This document shows positions 25,651-34,194 of a stretch of 64,000 nucleotides of DNA, in pieces. A program made the position numbers and the translations under genes. Source of the DNA: Streptomyces sp. BK340. Lineage in GTDB: Bacteria > Actinomycetota > Actinomycetes > Streptomycetales > Streptomycetaceae. Location: the NCBI RefSeq assembly GCF_007827595.1, contig NZ_VISR01000041.1, positions 1 to 64,000 on the forward strand. The letters run 5' to 3'. A model generated the notes under the pieces. That model had not been told where the DNA came from and searched no databases. It was given only the letters and a program-made list of their open reading frames with translations. Each line of letters begins with the position of its first letter. Position 1 is the first letter of the stretch.

Positions 25651-26451
25651 TCAGACCGACGGGTGGTGCTTGGCGAGGAAGTCGGTGATCAGGCGCAGCC
25701 ATCCCTCGGGGCGTTCGACCATGGGCAGGTGGCCGGTGGCGAGTTCGGCGAGTTCGGCGCCGGGTATGGTCTCGGCGATCTGCCGGTGCAGCGCGGTCGA
25801 GGTGAACCAGTCGTCGGTGGTCGATATCACCAGGGTGGGCACGGTGATGCCGGCCAGGTCCTCGCGGACGTCGGCCCGGCCGACGAGGTCGGCGTGCTCG
25901 GGGGTGCCGTCGGCGGCGGTGGCGGCGGCGAAGCCCAGGGTCTGCTGCAGCTGCTCGGCAGGCATCGACTCCAGCGCCTGCGTGCCCAGCGACATCATGA
26001 CGAGGAACTCGGCCAGCATCTGCTGGTCGCCCGAGGTAGCGATCTTCCGCCACACGGAGGAGGCGAGAGCGAGGCGGTTGCTGCGGTGGGGGAAGGTGGC
26101 GGTCAGCACGAGCGCGGTGACGCGCTCGGGGTGCCGGGTGGCGGCGCGGATCGCGACCGGGCCGCCGAGGGAGAAACCGGACAGGGCGAAGCGGTCGAGT
26201 CCTTCGGCGTCGGCCGCAGCGACGAGCTGGTCGGCCAGGTCGTCCACCGATAGCGGCGTGGTGGAACGGGGGGTGTCGCCGCTGCCGGGGTAGTCGATGC
26301 CGACGACGGTGTGGCGGGCGGCCAGTTGGTCCAGGATGGGCCCGTAGGTGTTGATCAGGCTGCTGCCGGCGCCGTGGGCGAGGAGCAGGCCGGGGCCGGA
26401 GCCGAGGCGAGTGCGGGCGAAGGTGGGCTCGGGCAGATGGCGAGCTGACAT
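25651..26451 (-). CDS. Alpha/beta-fold hydrolase
   Basis: ATG at 26451 follows AAGGAG; 266 residues. It has an oxyanion segment LLLAHGAGSSLINTY, nucleophile elbow GFSLGGPVA with catalytic Ser, acid in VISTTDDWFTSTALH, and His in LATGHLPMVERPEGW. These make a complete Ser-Asp-His triad of a small cytosolic hydrolase, similar to esterases or haloperoxidase-like enzymes. It lies 20 bp downstream of an HxlR regulator on the same strand, so they probably form one transcript. The substrate cannot be told from the sequence. Confidence 0.82.
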   Translation of the reverse strand: MSARHLPEPTFARTRLGSGPGLLLAHGAGSSLINTYGPILDQLAARHTVVGIDYPGSGDTPRSTTPLSVDDLADQLVAAADAEGLDRFALSGFSLGGPVAIRAATRHPERVTALVLTATFPHRSNRLALASSVWRKIATSGDQQMLAEFLVMMSLGTQALESMPAEQLQQTLGFAAATAADGTPEHADLVGRADVREDLAGITVPTLVISTTDDWFTSTALHRQIAETIPGAELAELATGHLPMVERPEGWLRLITDFLAKHHPSV

Positions 26452-26471
26452 GGCGGATCGCTCCTTGAGGG

Positions 26472-26813
26472 TCAAGACAGGGGTGGGGTGGTGGGGATGC
26501 GCTGCTGCCACCACGTGCGGATGTGTTCCAGAGCGGGCAGCAGGGCCCGGCCGTGGTCGGTGAGGGTGTAGGTGGCAGGGCCGGGGGGCAGTTGGGCGTG
26601 GGTGACCAGCCCGGCGTCGACGAGTTCACGCAGCCTCGCGGCGAGCATCTTGGTGCTGATGTGGCGGATGGCGGTGTGCAGTTCGCCGTAGCGGGCGGGC
26701 CGGGTGGCCAGGGTGTGGAGGATGATGCCGTTCCACTTCTGGCCGAGGACCTCGAACGCGGCGGCCAGGTCCGCGTCCGCCGTCAGTGGCGGGAGGGTGG
26801 TGCAGGCTGCCAT
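26472..26813 (-). CDS. HxlR-family winged-helix regulator
   Basis: The 113-residue product has the HxlR signature: FEVLGQKWNGIILHTLATRP, YGELHTAIRHISTKMLAARL, ELVDAGLVTHAQ, YTLTDHGRALLPAL. The N-terminal Cys (MAACTT) could be redox-sensitive as in some HxlR/HypR members. It immediately precedes the hydrolase gene and probably autoregulates that operon in response to an electrophile or aromatic compound. The family is confident; the signal is inferred. Confidence 0.85.
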   Translation of the reverse strand: MAACTTLPPLTADADLAAAFEVLGQKWNGIILHTLATRPARYGELHTAIRHISTKMLAARLRELVDAGLVTHAQLPPGPATYTLTDHGRALLPALEHIRTWWQQRIPTTPPLS

Positions 26814-26956
26814 CAGCTTTCCGCTCTCGTCTCGTGGCTGACAGGTGGTGTCGCGGACGCTTCGGACGGGGCCGCAGCCGGTCCGGGCGTGCCCCGGCCG
26901 CGGCCCATGGCCGCCTCACCCGCCGCAGGGGGTACGGCGGGGCGGCGGCTGCGGGG

Positions 26957-27865
26957 TCAGGGAAGGAGGACGACCTTGCCCTCGTTGCGGCGGGCCTCGA
27001 CGTCGGCGTGGGCCTGCGCGGCCTCTGCCAGGGGGTAGGCGCGCCACACCGGGACGTCGAGCTTGCCGGCGGCGATCAGGCTGGCCAGCTGCGGCAGGGC
27101 CTCGGGGAAGCGGTCGGCCGGGTCCATGCCGGTGAAGCGCACCCCGTGCTGGGCGAAGGAGGGGTCGGCGATGGTGATGACCTGGCCGGCGTCGCCGGCC
27201 AGGGTGACGGACTCGGCGAGTACGCCCGCGCCGGAGGCGTCGAACACGAAGTCCACCCCGCCCGGAGTCGCGGCCTTTACCCGCTCCACCCAGCCCTCGC
27301 CGTAGGGGACGGCGGTGGCGCCGAGGCCGCTGACGCGCTCGATGTCCTGTTCGGCGACGGTGCCGACCACGGCGATACCGCGGGCGGCGGCCAGCTGCAC
27401 CGCGATGGTGCCGACGCTGCCGCCCGCACCGTGGATCAGCAGGGTCTGGCCCGCCCCGACTCCCAGATGCTCCAGGGCTCGGTAGGCGGCCTCGCCGACG
27501 GTGATCAGGCCGGCCGCGGTCTCGAACGACAGCTCCTCCGGCTTGGCGAACGGCCGGTCCAGCAGCGCGTACTCGCTGTAACCGCCGACCGCCGCGACAC
27601 CGAAGACCTCATCGCCGACAGCGAAGCTCGCGCCCTCACCGACCTTGTCGACGACACCGGCGACGTCCCAGCCCGGGACCATCGGGAACTCGACGGGGAA
27701 GACGCCCTGCATCATCCCCGCGCGGATCCGCACGTCGATCGGGTTCACGGCGGCGGCCCGGACCCGGACGCGGACCTGGCCCGGTCCCGGCTCCGGCGTC
27801 GGGACCTCCGACAGCGTCAGCACGCCGGGCGCGCCGTACTCGGAGAAAGTGATCGCAGTGGACAT
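26957..27865 (-). CDS. NADPH:quinone oxidoreductase-like (zinc-independent MDR)
   Basis: ATG at 27865 with GGGAG upstream; 302 residues. The GroES-like N-domain reads VRVRAAAVNPIDVRIRAG and VPGWDVAGVVDKVGEG; the Rossmann domain has the nucleotide-binding LLIHGAGGSVGTIAVQLA. No zinc ligands are present, typical of quinone oxidoreductase-type medium-chain dehydrogenases, which reduce quinones or enones with NADPH. A TetR gene is divergent at 28023, and two matching palindromes lie between them, so this enzyme is probably that regulator's target. Confidence 0.87.
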   Translation of the reverse strand: MSTAITFSEYGAPGVLTLSEVPTPEPGPGQVRVRVRAAAVNPIDVRIRAGMMQGVFPVEFPMVPGWDVAGVVDKVGEGASFAVGDEVFGVAAVGGYSEYALLDRPFAKPEELSFETAAGLITVGEAAYRALEHLGVGAGQTLLIHGAGGSVGTIAVQLAAARGIAVVGTVAEQDIERVSGLGATAVPYGEGWVERVKAATPGGVDFVFDASGAGVLAESVTLAGDAGQVITIADPSFAQHGVRFTGMDPADRFPEALPQLASLIAAGKLDVPVWRAYPLAEAAQAHADVEARRNEGKVVLLP

Positions 27866-28022
27866 CAGGAACTCCCACAGGGAAGGGAAACTGCACACAC
27901 CCTGAATCATTCAGTGCGTGTGATTGCTCTTCCTGTGTATCACACACAACGTGTGATTGGCGAAGTTCGGCGACCGTGGCCCTCATCACACGTAATGTAT
28001 GATTCTTAGGTAGGATGGCCTC
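27866..28022. promoter_or_regulatory. Divergent region with two TetR operator palindromes
   Basis: ATCACAC-N5-GTGTGAT occurs perfectly at 27939-27957 and with one mismatch at 27985-28003 (right arm GTATGAT); an extra half-site GTGTGATT is at 27918-27925. The spacing suits a TetR dimer on each. The second site abuts the TetR gene's promoter, suggesting autoregulation as well as control of the oxidoreductase. Confidence 0.7.
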
Positions 28023-28640
28023 ATGTCCTTCACGCCCGTTCACCGCCGCCAGCCGGCCCTGAGCAACCCGCGCGTCCAGCGCACCCGCGCCCGCATCCTC
28101 ACCGTCGCGCGTGAGCTGCTGCCCGAGGTCGGACCGACCGGACTCACCTACGCCCTGCTCGCCGAGCGGGCCGACGTCACCCGCCAGACCCTCTACCGGC
28201 ACTGGGCCAACCGCGCAGCCCTGCTCTTCGACCTCATCCTCGACGGCCCCGACCTCGGCGATTACCCCGAACCGGGCAGCGACGTGCGCGCGGTGGCCAC
28301 CGCCTGGCTGACAAGCCTGCGCAACGGCATCAGCGACCCCGCCATCCGTACCGCCGTCCTCGCCGTCACCGCCCAGGCCGACCACGACCCCGACAGCGCC
28401 CAGGCCCTCGTCCGCATCGGCCAGGACCGGCACGCGGCGCTGAACAAACTGCTCGAACCGTCCGGCGTCCAGATCAGCGACGACGAGTACACGATGCTCT
28501 ACGGGCCCGTCCTCGCCCGGCTCTTCCTCGACCGCGGCCAGGTCACCGACACCTTTATCGACGCCGTCGTCACCCAGTGGCTCACCACCCTGGAACGCTC
28601 CGGAGCGCTCCCGCAGCCGCACGCCTCGACCGGAACCTGA
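28023..28640 (+). CDS. TetR/AcrR-family regulator of the quinone oxidoreductase
   Basis: The 205-residue product starts at ATG 28023. HTH: RARILTVARELLPEVGPTGL then LLAERADVTRQTLYRHWANR. The C-terminal domain carries the RIGQDRHAALNKLL and LYGPVLARLFLDRGQVTDTF blocks of TetR_C proteins. It is divergent from the oxidoreductase with two shared palindromes between, a classic repressor/target arrangement. The inducer is probably a substrate of that enzyme (inference). Confidence 0.85.
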   Translation: MSFTPVHRRQPALSNPRVQRTRARILTVARELLPEVGPTGLTYALLAERADVTRQTLYRHWANRAALLFDLILDGPDLGDYPEPGSDVRAVATAWLTSLRNGISDPAIRTAVLAVTAQADHDPDSAQALVRIGQDRHAALNKLLEPSGVQISDDEYTMLYGPVLARLFLDRGQVTDTFIDAVVTQWLTTLERSGALPQPHASTGT

Positions 28641-28708
28641 CAGCTGTTACCGGCCTCGAATGTTGCCGGCCTCGAACAACGGAACGGCCGGTGGCAGCAG
28701 GGAACGAT

Positions 28709-29512
28709 CTAGAGGCGGATCACCACCAGGGCAATGTCGTCGCGCCCGCCGCCGGCCACGCCGAGGCGGGCGAGCAGAGCGTCGGCCAGGCGTTCGGGGC
28801 TAAGGCGGGCATAGCGGGTGAGGACGTTGGTGAGCCGGTCAAGGCCTACGTCGATGTCCTCGCCGCGGCGTTCGATGAGTCCGTCGGTGTAGAGCACGAG
28901 GGTGTCGCCGGGGGTGTAGGGCACAGCGGCCTGGGGACGGGGAACGTGGGTGGGGCGGGCCCCCAGCGGTGGATCGGTGGCCTGGTCGAGCAGGTCAAAG
29001 GTGCCGTCGGGGTGGGCTAGGACCGGTGGGGGATGGCCGGCGATGCTGTAGATGATGTGACGGCCGTGGGTGTTGATGACGGCTTTGACCGCGGTGGTGG
29101 CCAGCGCTCCTTCCACCGAGCGCGCGTACAGGCCCAGCACTTCCATCGCCGGGGCGGGCTCGCGAAGCGCCCGGATGGCGGCGGACAGCGCGCTGCGGAG
29201 CATGCCCATGACGGCGGCGGCGTCCAGGCCGTGGCCGACGACGTCGCCGACCGCGACGGCGAACAAACCGTCGTCGGGCAGGTCAACCACGTCGTACCAG
29301 TCGCCACACACGTTCAGTGATCCGGCGGCGGGCAGGTAGCGCACCGCGACATCCTGGTGCCGGGCCAGGTCCGGGGACTGGAGCATGGCCTCCTGGAGGG
29401 TGACGGCGACCTGGCGATCCCGGGCGTGGGCCTGGCGCAGTTCCTCGTTCAGCCGCTGCAGGTCGCGGGCCCGCGCGTACAGCTCGGCCTCCATCGCCTC
29501 CCGCTCACCCAT
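28709..29512 (-). CDS. PP2C/SpoIIE-type serine phosphatase
   Basis: I take the ATG at 29512 (267 residues). A short coiled-coil, AELYARARDLQRLNEELRQA, precedes the PP2C SpoIIE domain with metal ligands in VCGDWYDVVDLPDDG and VGDVVGHGLDAAAVMG, then LYTDGLIERRGEDID and GGGRDDIALVVIRL. Enzymes of this type dephosphorylate anti-anti-sigma proteins (RsbU role) in partner-switching circuits. Most Streptomyces relatives carry GAF or PAS sensors at the N-terminus; here only the coiled-coil remains, so it may be a truncated or minimal version. No anti-sigma factor or antagonist gene is adjacent. Confidence 0.85.
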   Translation of the reverse strand: MGEREAMEAELYARARDLQRLNEELRQAHARDRQVAVTLQEAMLQSPDLARHQDVAVRYLPAAGSLNVCGDWYDVVDLPDDGLFAVAVGDVVGHGLDAAAVMGMLRSALSAAIRALREPAPAMEVLGLYARSVEGALATTAVKAVINTHGRHIIYSIAGHPPPVLAHPDGTFDLLDQATDPPLGARPTHVPRPQAAVPYTPGDTLVLYTDGLIERRGEDIDVGLDRLTNVLTRYARLSPERLADALLARLGVAGGGRDDIALVVIRL

Positions 29513-29755
29513 CGCGACGAGCGGAGCAGTAGCGCCATAGCGCACTGCAGGCACGGGCGCGCCCGGCCCACGTGCGCGCAGTGAAGTGTCGGCCCTGCTG
29601 ATGACAGCGACGACGGCACTCGCTGCATTCCGTACTCCTGCTCGTGGGTGCCACCCGCGCACAGCGGCAAACCGTGCGTGGCGACCATCTGACTTACCGC
29701 CCGATCGGGTAGAGCCGCAATCGTTCTATGTGCGGGGCGAGGGCAGAGGCCGCTA

Positions 29756-29783
29756 CGAAGATCACAACTTGCTGTGATCTTCG
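29756..29783 (+). promoter_or_regulatory. Perfect 11-bp hairpin in the 5' leader of the secreted nuclease
   Basis: CGAAGATCACA (29756-29766) and TGTGATCTTCG (29773-29783) form a perfect stem with a six-base loop. The right arm abuts the GAGAGGA ribosome site and ends 15 bp before the GTG at 29799. It could be a protein operator or an RNA hairpin affecting translation. Confidence 0.55.
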
Positions 29784-29798
29784 AGAGGACTCCTGCTC

Positions 29799-30476
29799 GT
29801 GCGTTTCGCCCGTACCGGCGCCGCGGTGGCCGTGTTCGCTGCTCTCCTCATCCCGACGACCGCCAACGCCGCGCCAAGTCCGGCTGCTGCCGCGCCCGGT
29901 GAGACCGTCACCCTGCCCGTCCGGGACGCCCTCGCTGGCCTGCCCGTCCAGGCCGAGGACCGCACCGGATACGAGCGCACCAAGTTCAAGCACTGGATCG
30001 ACGCCGACAAGGACGGCTGCAACACCCGCGCCGAAGTCCTCAAGGCCGAAGCGGTCATCGCCCCGGCGCAGGGCGCCAGGTGCGTGCTGACGGGAGGGGA
30101 GTGGTACTCCCCCTACGACGACCGCTACATCCAGGGTCCCAGCGGCCTGGACATCGACCACCTGGTCCCGCTCGCCGAGGCCTGGGACTCAGGCGCCTAC
30201 GCCTGGAGCGCGAAGGAGCGGGAGGCCTACGCCAACGACCTCGGGGATGCCCGGGCGCTGATCGCGGTGTCGGCTGCTTCGAACCGGTCGAAGGCGGACC
30301 AGGACCCAAGCACGTGGCTTCCCCCGGCCGCCGGCTACCGCTGCCAGTACGTCACCGACTGGGTCGCGGACAAGATCCGCTGGGGCCTGAGCGTCGATCC
30401 CGCGGAGCGGGCCGCCCTGGCGGCTGTCCTTGACGACTGCCCCGACGCTCCCATCACCGTCACCCAGGCCCGCTGA
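29799..30476 (+). CDS. Secreted HNH endonuclease (DUF1524/GmrSD-like)
   Basis: GTG start after GAGAGGA; 225 residues. A Sec signal peptide is clear (RFARTGAAVAVFAALLIPTT then ANAAPS, cleavage after residue ~25). The mature part has the HNH nuclease core: YERTKFKHWIDADKDGCNTR, then LDIDHLVPLAEAWDSGA with the catalytic His, then NDLGDARALIAVSAASNRSK as the Asn-containing motif, and a Cys pair (C74, C101-like) that may form a disulfide. Streptomyces have many such extracellular nucleases for nutrient scavenging or competition. The regulatory hairpin directly upstream suggests controlled expression. Confidence 0.85.
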   Translation: MRFARTGAAVAVFAALLIPTTANAAPSPAAAAPGETVTLPVRDALAGLPVQAEDRTGYERTKFKHWIDADKDGCNTRAEVLKAEAVIAPAQGARCVLTGGEWYSPYDDRYIQGPSGLDIDHLVPLAEAWDSGAYAWSAKEREAYANDLGDARALIAVSAASNRSKADQDPSTWLPPAAGYRCQYVTDWVADKIRWGLSVDPAERAALAAVLDDCPDAPITVTQAR

Positions 30477-30561
30477 CTCGGTTCGTGCCCGCCATGGCCC
30501 GGCACTTCCATCGGAGGACCGGGCCCGGCGCGTCTCTGGCACGATCAGCGGGCGCTGCGGT

Positions 30562-31188
30562 CGATCAGGGAGCCGTGCCACCCCCTTCGGCGACCTCGAC
30601 GGGCACCAGCCCGCGCTCCTGGGCGTGCACGACGCCTTCGACGACACCACCGCCTACCGGGCGGAGCTGTCGGTGCGCGTCGATCCGCCGGTCCTGCCCG
30701 ACGACCCGATCCTTCAGCACAACCTCCAGGTGCCGAACTCCTGGTGGGCCGACCCCACCGGGACGCTGGAGAAGGTGTCGGCCGTCGACACCCGGCGCGT
30801 GGCCGTACGGCAGCAGTACATGGACCGGGCGATCCCCGAGTTCCTCAGGATTCCGGCCGCGGCCGTGACCTGCTGGACATGTGCCCATGCGGATGTGCAC
30901 TGGGCTAACGTCACGGCGCCCCTGCGGCTGCTGGACTGGGAGGGATGGGGACAAGCTCCGGAGGGGTTCGACTCCGCCACTCTCTACGGCTATTCGCTGC
31001 TCCAGCCGGACACCGCCGCTCGCGTCCACGACGCCTTCCCCACCCTGGGCAGTCCAGCCGGTCTCGCCGCCGAAGCGACCGTGTACGCCCAGCTGCTCCA
31101 GACCCTAGCCCGCGGCGACAATCTCACCATCGAAGACCAACTCCGGGAGTGGGCCGGGGACCTGCAGCGCCGCAGCACGTCTCCGTAG
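30562..31188 (+). pseudogene. Fragment of aminoglycoside-phosphotransferase-like kinase
   Basis: The frame contains the catalytic loop CAHADVHWANVTAPLRLLDW followed by EGWGQAPEGFDSATLYGYSL, i.e. the HxDxxxxN and DW(E) signatures of the APH/choline-kinase fold. Residues before it (YRAELSVRVDPPVLPDD) lack the N-lobe with the ATP-binding lysine. No start codon with a ribosome site is found. It is likely a 5'-deleted remnant. Coordinates of its left edge are approximate. Confidence 0.5.
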
Positions 31189-31287
31189 GCCCGTGACGCG
31201 GCGATGCCGGGCAGCACAGCGCGCAAGGTTACGGGGCGTTGATGCGGGATGGACAATGCGTTCCGGTCTGCTGAAAGATGCGCTGTT

Positions 31288-33303
31288 ATGGCGGATCACG
31301 TACTTCTGGAAGCCGGGGACGACCTGGTTCGGCAGCTCTCGCATGAGCGGGAGGCGGTCAAGGCCGTGCTTGAGCTGGTGTGGAACTCTCTTGACGCCGA
31401 CGCCAACGAAGTCGACGTGACCATCGAGCGATCCGCCACCGAGGGCGTGGACAAGGTGGTAGTCACCGACACTGGCGACGGCATCTCACCGGAGAAGGCA
31501 CGAACCGCGTTCAAGCAGGTCGGAAACTCCGACAAGCGCATGGGTGGCACGACAGAACGGCTGAAGCGGCCGCTGCACGGAAAGGCCGGCCGCGGGCGGC
31601 TGCGGGCCTTCGCTCTGGGCAATTCAACACGGTGGACAAGCACGGCCCGTGCAGTCGATGGCCGCCTGATGCGCACCACGATCGAGTCCGAGATCAGCAG
31701 ACGGACGACGTGGAGCATCGACTCACAGCCAGCACCTGAGACCGACCGGCCCGGCACGAAGGTTGAACTGTGGGGGAAGCAGTCCAGCCACCTCCTTCGG
31801 CTGCTGGAGCCCAAAGCCGTCGCCCAGATCACGGCAGCTCTCGCGCCCTATCTCCTGACCTGGACCGATGTCCGGGTCACTTACGACGGCCAGCGGATCG
31901 ACCCACGCACCCAGATCCAGGAGGAAGAACACTCCGAGGACCTGACATTCGAGTACGACGGGCAGACACACTCGATCGCTGTCCGCCTAATCCACTGGCG
32001 CACCGGCACGGAACGCACCATCGCCCTGTGCGACGCCGCCAGTTCCCCTGTAGAGAGCATCGACGCTTCCGTTGAGCACACCGACTTCTCCTACACCGCC
32101 TACGTGCTGTGGGAACCCATGCCCCAGCACCGCAACGAGATCCCCTTGATCATGCTGGGTGGTGACACGCCCCTGGCACCCTTGTTTCGTGTCGCTCGGG
32201 ACTGGATCGGCGGCCGTCTCGAAGAACGGCGTCGGCGCCAGCGCCGCCAGCTCGTGGACAGGTGGATCGAGGAAGGCGTCTACCCCTATCCGCGCCACGC
32301 CGAAGGTGACCAGGCCCGTGCCGAACAGGCGACATTCGACCTGGTCGCGACCTCCATCAACCGCCACATCACGGGCGACAGGACCAAGAAGCGGCTCACG
32401 CTGTCCTTGCTGCAGAACTCCCTCCGCCACAACCCGGACGAGATGGTGGAGATCCTGGAGAAGGTCCTGAGCCTGAGTGGTGACGACGTCAGCCACCTGC
32501 ACGGTCTCCTCCAGCAGACGAGCCTGTCCAACATCATCCGCGCATCATCGATCGTCACCTCACGGCTTCAGTTCCTGACCGCCCTCGAGCACCTGGTCTT
32601 CGACGTGGAGACCTACGGAGCGGTCAAGGAACGTGATCATCTCCACAAGATCCTCGAACGCGAGCTGTGGGTGTTCGGCGAAGAGTTCAACATGATGCGC
32701 AGCAGTGAGATCGGCCTGACCCGAGTGCTGGATCACCACCGGCGCGCCGTCGGCTGGGACCCCACCCCGGACGGGCCCGTCCACGCGGTCGACGGCAGCA
32801 CCCGGCGAGTCGATCTCATGCTCTCCGCCGAAAGCCACGAGCACGACCGCGTGCGACACCTCGTCATCGAGCTCAAGGCGCCCAAAGTCGACGCAGACCG
32901 CGAACAGGCCAACCAAGTCGACGACTACATGCAGGCCGTCCTCAACGAGCCCCGCTTCGCCAATGTCGAAACCACCTGGGACTTCTACCTCGTCGTCCGT
33001 TCGATCAAGGACAGGCTGAAGCCGTCCGTCCGTCAGGCCAACAAGCCCGAGGGCCTGTACAGCGAACCCACGCAATACGAGCACGCCAGCGTCCGGGTCT
33101 GGGTGCGCACATGGTCCGAAATCCTGCGAGAAGCCAAGCAGCGCCTGGAGTTCGTCAAGAACGGCATCGACCACAACCCCTCCCTGGAACAGGCCCTCGA
33201 CTACCTCCGGCAGCGCCACGGTGACCTCATCCCTGACCAACTGCGCTACCCGACAGCCGTTCCCACACCTCGCTCTGGGGCAGCTCACAACCCTGCCGTC
33301 TGA
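31288..33303 (+). CDS. GHKL (Hsp90/MORC-like) ATPase with nuclease-like C-terminal domain
   Basis: ATG at 31288 gives 671 residues (an ATG 13 codons upstream is possible). The N-terminal GHKL ATPase motifs are clear: N-box ELVWNSLDADA at 29-39, G1 VTDTGDGIS at 59-67, and G2-like GKAGRGRLRAFALG at ~98-111. The central ~350 residues are helical (GGRLEERRRRQRRQLVDRWI). Near residues ~505-540, RRVDLMLSAESH...LVIELKAPK has the spacing of a PD-(D/E)xK nuclease core (D, then E-x-K). Prokaryotic MORC/MutL-like ATPases with nuclease modules are known in restriction-type systems (Aravind and colleagues). This gene opens the 31-38 kb block of nuclease-like genes, so a defence role is plausible. Not a named system to my knowledge. 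Confidence 0.68.
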   Translation: MADHVLLEAGDDLVRQLSHEREAVKAVLELVWNSLDADANEVDVTIERSATEGVDKVVVTDTGDGISPEKARTAFKQVGNSDKRMGGTTERLKRPLHGKAGRGRLRAFALGNSTRWTSTARAVDGRLMRTTIESEISRRTTWSIDSQPAPETDRPGTKVELWGKQSSHLLRLLEPKAVAQITAALAPYLLTWTDVRVTYDGQRIDPRTQIQEEEHSEDLTFEYDGQTHSIAVRLIHWRTGTERTIALCDAASSPVESIDASVEHTDFSYTAYVLWEPMPQHRNEIPLIMLGGDTPLAPLFRVARDWIGGRLEERRRRQRRQLVDRWIEEGVYPYPRHAEGDQARAEQATFDLVATSINRHITGDRTKKRLTLSLLQNSLRHNPDEMVEILEKVLSLSGDDVSHLHGLLQQTSLSNIIRASSIVTSRLQFLTALEHLVFDVETYGAVKERDHLHKILERELWVFGEEFNMMRSSEIGLTRVLDHHRRAVGWDPTPDGPVHAVDGSTRRVDLMLSAESHEHDRVRHLVIELKAPKVDADREQANQVDDYMQAVLNEPRFANVETTWDFYLVVRSIKDRLKPSVRQANKPEGLYSEPTQYEHASVRVWVRTWSEILREAKQRLEFVKNGIDHNPSLEQALDYLRQRHGDLIPDQLRYPTAVPTPRSGAAHNPAV

Positions 33304-33372
33304 TCACCGTGGGCCGACGTGCCCCGGAACGCCGCGGCGCCGTCACTGGCCGTCGATAGCGTGACCGCCGTG

Positions 33373-33906
33373 ATGGTGGGCACCGAAGAAACCCGGCTGG
33401 TCGTGCTGCGCGGCAACAGCGCCTCGGGGAAGTCGTCCGTCGCGGCCGGCCTGCGCGAGAGGTTCGGCCGCGGCCTGGCCGTGGTCGGCCAGGACAACCT
33501 CCGCCGCATCGTGCTCCGCGAACGGGACCGGCCCGGCGCCGCGAACATCGGCCTGATCGGGCTGACCGCCCGCTACGCCCTGGACGCCGGATACCACGTC
33601 GTCGTCGAAGGCATCCTCTACGCCGATCGCTACGGCGACATGCTTGACCAGCTGCGCGCCGACCACCGTGGCCCGACCCACGGCTACTACCTGGATGTGC
33701 CGTTCGGCGAAACCCTTGCTCGGCACGCCACCAAGCCGATCGCCGACGACGTCAGTGAGACGCAGCTGCGCGACTGGTACCGGCCGCGCGATCTGCTGCC
33801 CGGCGGTCTCGAGACCGTCATCGGCCCGGACAGCGCCCTGCACGAGACCGTCGACCGCATCATGCTCGACACCGGCCTGGCCCACCTGCCCGCCGTGGAC
33901 CGCTGA
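33373..33906 (+). CDS. P-loop kinase-like ATPase
   Basis: I start at ATG 33373 (177 residues) because the family begins just before RLVVLRGNSASGKSSVAAGL, its Walker A; GTG codons at 33361 and 33319 are alternatives, none with a good ribosome site. Other conserved segments are VVGQDNLRRIVLRERDRPGA, DAGYHVVVEGILYADRYGDM (Walker B/lid area) and HGYYLDVPFGETLARHATKP. The fold is that of small-molecule or polynucleotide-kinase-type P-loop enzymes common as single genes in Streptomyces. The substrate is unknown. It lies 70 bp after the GHKL gene. Confidence 0.75.
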   Translation: MVGTEETRLVVLRGNSASGKSSVAAGLRERFGRGLAVVGQDNLRRIVLRERDRPGAANIGLIGLTARYALDAGYHVVVEGILYADRYGDMLDQLRADHRGPTHGYYLDVPFGETLARHATKPIADDVSETQLRDWYRPRDLLPGGLETVIGPDSALHETVDRIMLDTGLAHLPAVDR

Positions 33907-34132
33907 CCGGAGCACTACGCGACGCGCCGGCCCCCCCGACCATGAGGCCGACCACGGGTACGGCCTGCGCTGCGGCGCATCAACGATCGTCAGCGGTCAC
34001 GTTGTGGCCACCTACCGGGACGGCCGACGACCCGCCGGTCGACGGGAACCCGTCCGCGCATGCCACCGAAGTTGTCCTGCACGAAGCCGCCGGACGCCTG
34101 TCCGTAGGGCGCTGCCCCTCCAGCAAGAACAA

Positions 34133-34165
34133 GGCGGCACCACCGATCAACGCGGTGGTGCCGCC
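34133..34165. terminator. Strong hairpin between convergent genes
   Basis: A 13-bp perfect stem, GGCGGCACCACCG (34133-34145) with CGGTGGTGCCGCC (34153-34165), loop of seven. It lies between the ends of the convergent genes stopping at 33906 and 34195, so it can serve both. The rest of the 288-bp gap shows no gene. Confidence 0.65.
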
Positions 34166-34194
34166 GCCCGTTGGGGAACCCCCCTGTGTGAGCG

